A DNA stretch of 11,671 nt from Actinobacteria bacterium 13_1_20CM_4_69_9 (GTDB taxonomy: Bacteria; Actinomycetota; Thermoleophilia; Gaiellales; Gaiellaceae), in the NCBI GenBank assembly GCA_001920085.1, contig MNJC01000017.1:1-11671 (forward strand). Direction: 5' to 3'. Both the position numbers and the translations under genes were made by a program. A model generated the notes under the pieces. The model ran no database searches and had not been told where the DNA came from. It saw only the letters and a list, made by a program, of their open reading frames with translations. Positions 6,503 to 11,671 of this stretch are shown here, one piece after another. Positions within the stretch are counted from its first letter, which is position 1, and each line of letters opens with the position of its first letter.

Positions 6503-7072
6503 CTGCAGGACCGTCGCCGTCTCCTCGCCGCAGCGGTCGCTGCCGTCGTCGCGCTCGCGCTCGGCGGCCGGCTCTTTCTGCATCCCAGCCACGCGAGCGT
6601 CCCACCGCCGCTCCACGTCGCGCCGAGCGCGGCGCGCCCCAAGACGGCGCAGCTCTACGTCGATGTCGTCGGCGCCGTGCGGCGGCCCGGCCTCTACCGC
6701 GTACGCACCGGCTCGCGCGTGGCGGACGCCGTCGCGCGTGCCGGCGGGCCGACGCGCAAGGCCGACCTCGAGCTGCTCAACCTCGCCGCGCTCGTCGCCG
6801 ACGGCGAGCAGGTCGTCGTGCCGCGGGCCGGCACGGCCGGCGGACCGGCTGCATCCGCCGGTGCGCCGTCGGCGCCGAGCGGCCCGGTGCACCTGAACAG
6901 CGCGACGCTCGACCAGCTCGATGCATTGCCGGGGGTCGGCCCGGTGACCGCGCAGAAGATCATCGACTACCGGACGCAACACGGCGGCTTCGCCTCCGCC
7001 GACGAGCTCGACGCCGTGCCGGGCATCGGCCCGGCGCGGCTGGCCGACCTACGCCCGCTGGTGGCGCCGTGA
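6491..7072 (+). CDS. comEA: competence DNA receptor ComEA (SLBB plus helix-hairpin-helix)
   Basis: ComEA is a membrane-anchored double-strand DNA receptor that feeds DNA to the ComEC channel during transformation. The 193-residue product has a basic N-terminus (QDRRR), one membrane anchor at about 11-30, a flexible linker, an SLBB domain at about 55-112 (LYVDVVGAVRRPGLYRV, VADAVARAGG, GEQVVVP), an Ala/Pro/Gly linker, then a double helix-hairpin-helix DNA-binding domain at about 129-193 (VHLNSATLDQLDALPGVGPVTAQKI and FASADELDAVPGIGPARLADL). ATG 6491 was preferred to the in-frame TTG at 6482 because the product then starts just before the anchor. It lies 40 bases after leuS, and its TGA overlaps the comEC GTG by sharing GTGA, which indicates translational coupling. 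The start codon sits in the internal loop of a long inverted repeat, so translation may depend on RNA folding. Confidence 0.95.
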   Translation: MSELLQDRRRLLAAAVAAVVALALGGRLFLHPSHASVPPPLHVAPSAARPKTAQLYVDVVGAVRRPGLYRVRTGSRVADAVARAGGPTRKADLELLNLAALVADGEQVVVPRAGTAGGPAASAGAPSAPSGPVHLNSATLDQLDALPGVGPVTAQKIIDYRTQHGGFASADELDAVPGIGPARLADLRPLVAP

Positions 7073-8496
7073 TCAGGCCGCAGCTGCTCGCAGCAGGGCT
7101 GTGCGCCGGCCTGGCCTTGGCGAATTTCGCACGGGTCGGTTTCGCCGGTTGCGCGCTGCTGCTCTGCGTCGCCGTCGCCGGGCTGCCGCGCGCCGCGGTC
7201 GGTGTCGCATGCCTGGCGCTGATCGGTTGGTGTTGGGGAAGCGCGCGTCTCGACCAGCTCGATCGCACGGCGCTGGCGGCGCACGTCGGCGAGGCGGCGC
7301 GCGTGCTCGTGGTCGTCACCGGGCCCGTGCGGCACGGTCGGTTCGAGCTGCGGGCGCCCGCGCTCGCGACGCGATATGCCCACCGCCGCGTACGCGAGCC
7401 GGTGCTGCTCGAGCTCGCCGCGGGGCGCGCCCCTCCGCAGGGCGGCATCTTGAGCGCGCTTGCCGTCGTGAAGCGGCCGCGCGGTCCGAGCAACGGGTTC
7501 GACGAGCGCACCTGGCTTCTCCGCAGGGGCGTCCACGTCGTGCTGCGACTCGACGAGTGGCACGTCGTCGGGCATCGCCGCGGCCTGGGCGGCGTCGCCG
7601 ATGCACTGCGGCGGCACCTGCGTGCGTCGATCGCGCGCGGACTGCGCGGTGAGCGCGCCGCCGTCGTCGAAGGCGTCGTGCTCGGGGACGAGAATGGCCT
7701 CTCCGACGAGCTGCGCGGGCGTTTCCGCGCCGCGGGCCTGTATCACCTGCTCGCGGTGTCCGGGCAGAACGTCGTGCTCGTCGCAGGCAGCGTCCTCGCC
7801 GTCGCGTTCGTTCTCGGCGTCTCGCGCGTGCTCGCGCACCTCGGTGCGGTCGCCGCCATCGCTGCGTATGTGCTCGCCGTCGGCGCCCAGCCGTCCGTCG
7901 TGCGCGCCGGAGTCGCCGGGACACTCTGCTCGTTTGCGTGGTTGACGGCCCGCGCGACCGATCGCTGGCACCTCCTGCTCGTCGGGGCCGTGGGGCTCCT
8001 GGCGTGGAACCCCTACACGGTCTTCGACGCGGGGTTCCAGCTCTCGTTCGCCGCCGTCACGGCGATCTTCGTGCTCGTGCCGCGCTTCCAGCGCGTGCTC
8101 GAGGGCTATCCGCTCGGCATCGCGCGCCCCGGCATCGCCGTGTCTGCAGCCTGCGGCGTCGCGACGGCACCGATTCTGTGGGTGCAGTTCCACTCGCTCC
8201 AGCTGCTCGCGGTTCCCGCGAACGTGCTGGCGGCGCCGGCGGTCGTTCCGCTCCTCACACTTGCACTCGCCGCGACGGCGATCGGTCCGCTGTCACCGAG
8301 CGCTGCCGAAGCTCTCGCGTGGCTGAACGGGTGGTGCGCGGCATACCTCGCAGCCGTGGCGCGGCTCGTCGGCGGCCTTCCGTTCGCCCAGATTCGGTCG
8401 AGCCACGGCTTGCTCGCCCTGCTTGCCGGTGCACTCCTCCTCGGTGCCTATGCTTGGCCCGGATGGCAGCGACCGAGCTCAAGGCCGTCTACCTGA
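7069..8496 (+). CDS. comEC: ComEC/Rec2-type DNA uptake channel, short form without C-terminal metallo-hydrolase domain
   Basis: ComEC forms the inner-membrane channel that carries single-stranded transforming DNA into the cytoplasm. GTG 7069 overlaps the comEA stop as GTGA, which fixes the start. The 475-residue product opens with hydrophobic helices (about 5-55), then a soluble segment (about 65-185) that occupies the place of the DUF4131/OB-like region, then the Competence domain. Its hallmark LGDENGLSDELRGRFRAAGL and the following YHLLAVSGQN are at about 205-234, after which about eight hydrophobic helices run to the end (VRAGVAGTL, WNPYTVFDAGFQLSF and PANVLAAPAVVPL are typical). Many ComEC proteins are 700-800 residues and carry a C-terminal metallo-beta-lactamase-like domain; here the reading frame ends right after the last helix and no HXHXDH motif follows. 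Its last 34 bases overlap holA. A nuclease, if needed, would have to come from elsewhere. Confidence 0.93.
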   Translation: MIRPQLLAAGLCAGLALANFARVGFAGCALLLCVAVAGLPRAAVGVACLALIGWCWGSARLDQLDRTALAAHVGEAARVLVVVTGPVRHGRFELRAPALATRYAHRRVREPVLLELAAGRAPPQGGILSALAVVKRPRGPSNGFDERTWLLRRGVHVVLRLDEWHVVGHRRGLGGVADALRRHLRASIARGLRGERAAVVEGVVLGDENGLSDELRGRFRAAGLYHLLAVSGQNVVLVAGSVLAVAFVLGVSRVLAHLGAVAAIAAYVLAVGAQPSVVRAGVAGTLCSFAWLTARATDRWHLLLVGAVGLLAWNPYTVFDAGFQLSFAAVTAIFVLVPRFQRVLEGYPLGIARPGIAVSAACGVATAPILWVQFHSLQLLAVPANVLAAPAVVPLLTLALAATAIGPLSPSAAEALAWLNGWCAAYLAAVARLVGGLPFAQIRSSHGLLALLAGALLLGAYAWPGWQRPSSRPST

Positions 8497-9446
8497 TCAC
8501 GGGCGCCGATCGCCCGAAGATCCAGCGCGCGCTGCGACGGCTGCGCGATCGCATCGGCGACGACGCGACGGAGCTTCGCACCGCGCACGAGACGAGCGGC
8601 GACGACGCGGTCGCGGCGTGCAACTCGCTCGGCCTGCTCGGCGGAGGCGGGCGGCTCGTGATCGTCGAGGACGTCGACCGCTGGAAGGCCGCCGACACGA
8701 AGTCGATCGCTGCGTACCTTGCGAGCCCCGCGCCCGACACCGTGCTCGCGCTCGTCGCCTCGGAGCTCAAGAAGGACTCCGCGCTGGCCAAGGCCTGTGC
8801 GAAGGTGGGCGATCTGCTCGTCTACGACGTGCCGAAGCGGCGCATGGCCGACTGGGTCGCGAAGCAGTTCGGCGAGCGCGGGGTGAGCGTCGACGCCGAG
8901 GCGGCGCGCTTGCTGATCGAGGTCGTGGGCGAGGACCCCGAGGAGCTCGCGAGCGAGGTGGACAAGATCGCGACGTGGTCCGGCGGCGAGCCGGTCGGCA
9001 CGCGCGAGATCGAGCTCCTCGCAGCGGGCTGCGCCGAGGTGCCCGGGTACGAGCTCACCGACGCGTGGGGCCGGCGCGATCTACCGGGCGCGCTCGGCGC
9101 GTGCCAGACGCTGCTCGAGCGCTCGGGCGATCCTGTCTCGCGCACCGTGCCGATGCTGATCGGGCTGCTCGTCGCGCACGTCGGCCGCGTGCGTGACTGC
9201 CAGGTGTTCGCGGCGGAGGGCCTGACTGCGAGGGAAGCGGCTTCGCGGCTGAAACGCCACCCGTTCTACGTCGAGAAGCTCTACGCGCAGGCGCGGAACT
9301 ACGGCCCCGACGAGCTGCGCGACGCGGTCGTGCGCCTCGCCGAGCTCGACCACGCGGTCAAGGGCGGCTCGCGCCTCACGGTCGATCTCGAGCTCGAGCG
9401 CGCGCTGGTCGAGATCACGCGACCGCGCGAAACCGCGGCGGCCTAG
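8463..9446 (+). CDS. holA: DNA polymerase III delta subunit
   Basis: The delta subunit is the clamp-loader component that opens the beta sliding clamp. The 327-residue product has the AAA+-like but non-ATPase pattern of the family: AVYLITGADRPKIQRAL at the start, LGLLGGGGRLVIVEDVDRW at about 56-74, DTVLALVASELKKDSALAK, then VPKRRMADWVAKQFGERG, the DPEELASEVDKIA helix, and a C-terminal helical collar domain (AEVPGYELTDAWGRRDLPGAL, SRLKRHPFYVEKLYAQA, AELDHAVKGGS). ATG 8463 is inside the comEC end (34-base overlap) and has no strong ribosome-binding site, so translational coupling to comEC is likely. It is the last gene of the leuS-comEA-comEC-holA group and ends head-on against rpsT, sharing the CTAG stop. 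The neighbours comEC upstream and rpsT downstream are the usual ones for this gene, which supports the call. Confidence 0.95.
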   Translation: MAATELKAVYLITGADRPKIQRALRRLRDRIGDDATELRTAHETSGDDAVAACNSLGLLGGGGRLVIVEDVDRWKAADTKSIAAYLASPAPDTVLALVASELKKDSALAKACAKVGDLLVYDVPKRRMADWVAKQFGERGVSVDAEAARLLIEVVGEDPEELASEVDKIATWSGGEPVGTREIELLAAGCAEVPGYELTDAWGRRDLPGALGACQTLLERSGDPVSRTVPMLIGLLVAHVGRVRDCQVFAAEGLTAREAASRLKRHPFYVEKLYAQARNYGPDELRDAVVRLAELDHAVKGGSRLTVDLELERALVEITRPRETAAA

Positions 9447-9452
9447 CCGCCG
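9436..9452. terminator. hairpin over the shared holA/rpsT stop codons
   Basis: CGGCGGC (9436-9442) and GCCGCCG (9446-9452) form a perfect 7-bp GC stem with a CTA loop. The stem is equally stable in RNA from either strand and sits exactly where two convergent genes end. It could be a bidirectional transcription stop or 3'-end stabiliser, but neither strand has a T tract after it, so intrinsic termination is unproven. Confidence 0.4.
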
Positions 9453-9706
9453 GAGCTGACGATCCGCGCGGCCTGAGACTTCCGCCGGGCGGCGGTGTTG
9501 CGGTGCATCGCGCCGCGGGCGGCCGCGCGGTCGAGCCAGCGGACGAGCTCACGGTGCTCGGCGGCGACGCGCTCCTTGTCGCCGTCCTTCACGGCAGTCT
9601 CGAGGCGCTTCGCGAGCGTCTTGGCGGTCGAGCGGTAGTGCAGGTTCTCGAGCCGCTGCTTCGCGGCCGTGCGAACTCGCTTCTTCTGTTGTCGGATGTT
9701 CGGCAT
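9443..9706 (-). CDS. rpsT: 30S ribosomal protein S20
   Basis: S20 is a primary binding protein of the small ribosomal subunit that contacts 16S rRNA. The 87-residue, very basic, helical product starts MPNIRQQKKRVRTAAKQRLENLHYRSTAKTL in two parts (MPNIRQQKKRVRTAAKQRLE, NLHYRSTAKTL), typical of bacterial S20. It ends with the family's conserved LDRAAARGAMHRNTAARRKS region. Length matches the family (about 85-90). It is transcribed against holA, whose stop it overlaps by the four bases CTAG, and divergently from murJ. No Shine-Dalgarno is evident before ATG 9706. Instead, a hairpin followed by CTTTTC ends 8 bases upstream of the start. S20 expression is known to be controlled by feedback in E. 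coli; whether this leader serves that purpose here is inference. Confidence 0.97.
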   Translation of the reverse strand: MPNIRQQKKRVRTAAKQRLENLHYRSTAKTLAKRLETAVKDGDKERVAAEHRELVRWLDRAAARGAMHRNTAARRKSQAARIVSSGG

Positions 9707-9713
9707 GAGCGTG

Positions 9714-9736
9714 AAAAGGCCCGCTACTTCGCGGGC
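9714..9736 (-). terminator. terminator-like hairpin in the rpsT leader
   Basis: Read on the minus strand, GCCCGC (9736-9731), a GAAGTA loop (9730-9725) and GCGGGC (9724-9719) form a 6-bp perfect stem followed by CTTTTC-type sequence (the T4 run pairs with AAAA at 9714-9717). It ends 7-8 bases before the rpsT start codon. The arrangement fits an attenuator or a structured leader that limits ribosome access. The T tract is short, so termination strength is uncertain. Confidence 0.4.
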
Positions 9737-9765
9737 GGCGGCATGGTACCAGAGGGTGCCCTCCC

Positions 9766-9771
9766 TATACT
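9766..9771 (+). promoter_or_regulatory. candidate -10 element of the murJ promoter
   Basis: TATACT (9766-9771) differs from the TATAAT consensus at one base and stands out in a GC-rich context. A transcript starting 7-8 bases downstream would begin at or next to the GTG at 9779, giving a leaderless murJ mRNA, which is common in actinobacteria. The -35 position (about 9743-9748, ATGGTA) is a weak match to TTGACA. A hairpin-capable GAGGGTGCCCTC (9752-9763) lies between the two elements. Confidence 0.45.
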
Positions 9772-9778
9772 CGCGCGG

Positions 9779-11350
9779 GTGGACGAGCGCTCCGGCCGCC
9801 GGCTCGCCAGGTCGACGGCGATCTTCTCGCTCCTCACGGCCCTCTCGCGCATCCTCGGCCTCGTTCGCGAGGTCGTCGCCGCGTACTACTTCGGAGTCGC
9901 CGGCAAGATCAACGCCTTCACCGTCGCGTTCCAGGTCCCGAACCTCGTGCGCGCGCTCGTCGCCGACGCAGCCCTGTCCTCGGCGTTCGTGCCTGTCTTC
10001 ACCGAGCTGCAGGAACGCGGCGAGCGTCAACGTGCCTGGCGCGTCGCATCGAGTCTCTTCTGGCTCGTCCTCCTCTTTCTGACCGGACTGACCGCGATCT
10101 TCATCGTCGCGGCGCCCTGGATCATCGGCCTGTTCGGCGATCCCGGCGGCGACAAGGAGCTCGCGGTCGGGCTGTCGCGCGTGCTCTTCCCGATCGTCGC
10201 GCTGCTCGGAGTCTCCGGGATCATCGTCGGGATCCTCAACAGCTACGAGCGCTTCACCGTTCCGGCGCTCAGCCCCGTCTTCTGGAACCTCGCGATCATC
10301 GCCGGGCTCGTGCTCGGCGTCCCGCGAGCGCAGACGATGGACACGAAGCTGTACGTGTACGCCGTCTCGATCGTGATCGGGACGGTGATCCAAGTGCTCC
10401 TGCCGATCCCCTGGCTGCGCGGGCTCGATGGCAGCCTGCGCGTGCTGATCGACTGGCACGACCCGGCCGTGTGGCGCGTGCTGAAGCTGATGCTGCCGGT
10501 GACGCTCGGGCTCGGCCTGATCAACTTCAACGCCGTCGTCGACTCGATCTTCGCGTCGCGGCTGATCGACCCGGAGCTCGCGCCGACGGCGATCGACAAG
10601 GCGTTCCGCCTGTACATGCTGCCGCAGGGAATCTTCTCCGTCGCGATCACGACGGTGCTGTTTCCGTCGCTGTCGCGTCTCGCGGCACGGAACGACACGT
10701 CCGGCTTCCGCGACACGCTCGGGCTCGGCCTGCGGCAGATCGCCTTCCTCCTGATCCCGGCCGGCGTGATGAGCGCCGTGCTCGCCGAGCCGATCACGCG
10801 CATCGTCTACCAGCGCGGACAGTTCGAGGCGGCGCAGACGCCGGTCGTCGCCGCCGCGCTCGCCGCCTTCTCCGCCGGGCTCTTCTTCAACGGAGTCATG
10901 CTGCTGCTCAACCGGGGCTTCTTCAGCCTGCAGTCGAACTGGATCCCGACGGCGGTCGCACTCGGGAACCTCGGGATCAACGCCGCGCTCGACGCGGCGT
11001 TCTACCGGTTCGGGACGTGGGGCATCCCGCTCGCGACGTCCTGCGTCAACGTCGCCGGGAGCGCTCTCCTGCTCGCCCTGATGCGCCGCAGGCTCGGGCG
11101 CCTCGGCGGCCGGGCGATCGCTGACTCCGTCGTGCGCATCGTGGTCGGGTCGGCGGCACTGGCGGGCGCGGCGTACGGCACGTGGTGGGTCCTCGACGAC
11201 ACGCTCGGCCGCTCGTTCTTCGGTCAGCTCGTCGCCGTCGTGACTGCGCTGCTCGCAGGGATCGCGGCGTACCTGCTGGCCTGCAGGGCGCTCAAGGTTC
11301 GCGAGCTCGGGGCGTTGCTAGCTTTGCGACGCCGACTTCCGCAGGCCTGA
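9779..11350 (+). CDS. murJ: lipid II flippase MurJ (MviN family)
   Basis: MurJ moves lipid-linked peptidoglycan precursor across the cytoplasmic membrane. With GTG 9779 the product is 523 residues with about 14 hydrophobic helices, the family's usual build. The N-terminus aligns with the E. coli protein at constant offset: R24, R30 and R58 (in SRILGLVRE and PNLVR) fall where E. coli has R18, R24 and R52, and FRLYMLPQG keeps the R270 equivalent. AFVPVFTEL and LFPSLSRLA are also typical. The acidic residue at E. coli position 39 is Asn here (N45), and AFRIPN reads AFQVPN. ATG 9743 in frame would add 12 residues (535 aa), but it overlaps the putative promoter and adds nothing family-like. The gene diverges from rpsT, and its TGA is separated by one base from the lepA ATG, so the two are surely cotranscribed. 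Family call is firm; the start is moderately sure. Confidence 0.95.
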   Translation: MDERSGRRLARSTAIFSLLTALSRILGLVREVVAAYYFGVAGKINAFTVAFQVPNLVRALVADAALSSAFVPVFTELQERGERQRAWRVASSLFWLVLLFLTGLTAIFIVAAPWIIGLFGDPGGDKELAVGLSRVLFPIVALLGVSGIIVGILNSYERFTVPALSPVFWNLAIIAGLVLGVPRAQTMDTKLYVYAVSIVIGTVIQVLLPIPWLRGLDGSLRVLIDWHDPAVWRVLKLMLPVTLGLGLINFNAVVDSIFASRLIDPELAPTAIDKAFRLYMLPQGIFSVAITTVLFPSLSRLAARNDTSGFRDTLGLGLRQIAFLLIPAGVMSAVLAEPITRIVYQRGQFEAAQTPVVAAALAAFSAGLFFNGVMLLLNRGFFSLQSNWIPTAVALGNLGINAALDAAFYRFGTWGIPLATSCVNVAGSALLLALMRRRLGRLGGRAIADSVVRIVVGSAALAGAAYGTWWVLDDTLGRSFFGQLVAVVTALLAGIAAYLLACRALKVRELGALLALRRRLPQA

Positions 11351-11351
11351 G

Positions 11352-11671
<320 letters not shown>

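Noticed and set aside
6967..8193. 408-residue ORF opposite comEA/comEC
   Set aside because: Antisense shadow of comEC with low-complexity Arg/Asp/Glu/His composition.
9443..10459. 338-residue minus-strand ORF upstream of and in frame with rpsT
   Set aside because: Only the last 87 residues are S20; the upstream part is acidic antisense sequence over murJ, and S20 has its own ATG at 9706.

Overview
The window is one stretch of chromosome of about 70% GC, densely packed with housekeeping genes. Actinobacterial features include a fused CofG-CofH (FbiC) F420 gene, very high GC in third codon positions, and the gene order leuS-comEA-comEC-holA-rpsT-lepA. The LysA and FbiC wording most resembles Thermoleophilia (Gaiellales/Solirubrobacterales-like) proteins as I remember them; that placement is inference. 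I see no mobile element, CRISPR array, tRNA or rRNA, and no gene-free stretch longer than about 100 bases.

Layout. Left block: the 3' part of fbiC (+) meets a three-gene minus-strand group tail to tail: cupin, then lysA, then a small three-helix membrane protein. Middle block (+): leuS, comEA, comEC and holA, with gaps or overlaps of 40 bases or less, look like one transcription unit joining Leu-tRNA synthesis, DNA uptake and the clamp-loader delta subunit. Right block: rpsT (ribosomal protein S20, minus strand) converges on holA and shares its CTAG stop. murJ (lipid II flippase) diverges from rpsT across about 70 bases and is followed after 1 base by lepA (EF4), cut by the window end.

No new multi-gene system is evident. 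The strongest anomaly is in fbiC: the CofH half runs straight from the inter-domain linker into the post-cluster conserved region, so the segment carrying the radical-SAM CxxxCxxC motif is absent, with the reading frame kept. Two neighbours are also odd at their 5' ends. lysA has no ATG/GTG/TTG in frame ahead of its conserved N-terminus. The cupin's family-like sequence continues upstream of its only usable start and stops next to a terminator hairpin. Together these suggest either real small deletions or local sequence/assembly errors between about 1.0 and 4.0 kb; reads are needed to decide.

Other points of interest are a LeuRS with HVGQ in place of HIGH and FGLN in place of FGLP, a terminator-like hairpin just ahead of the leuS ribosome-binding site, a long inverted repeat with the comEA start codon in its internal loop, a terminator-like hairpin in the rpsT leader, and a possible leaderless murJ promoter.
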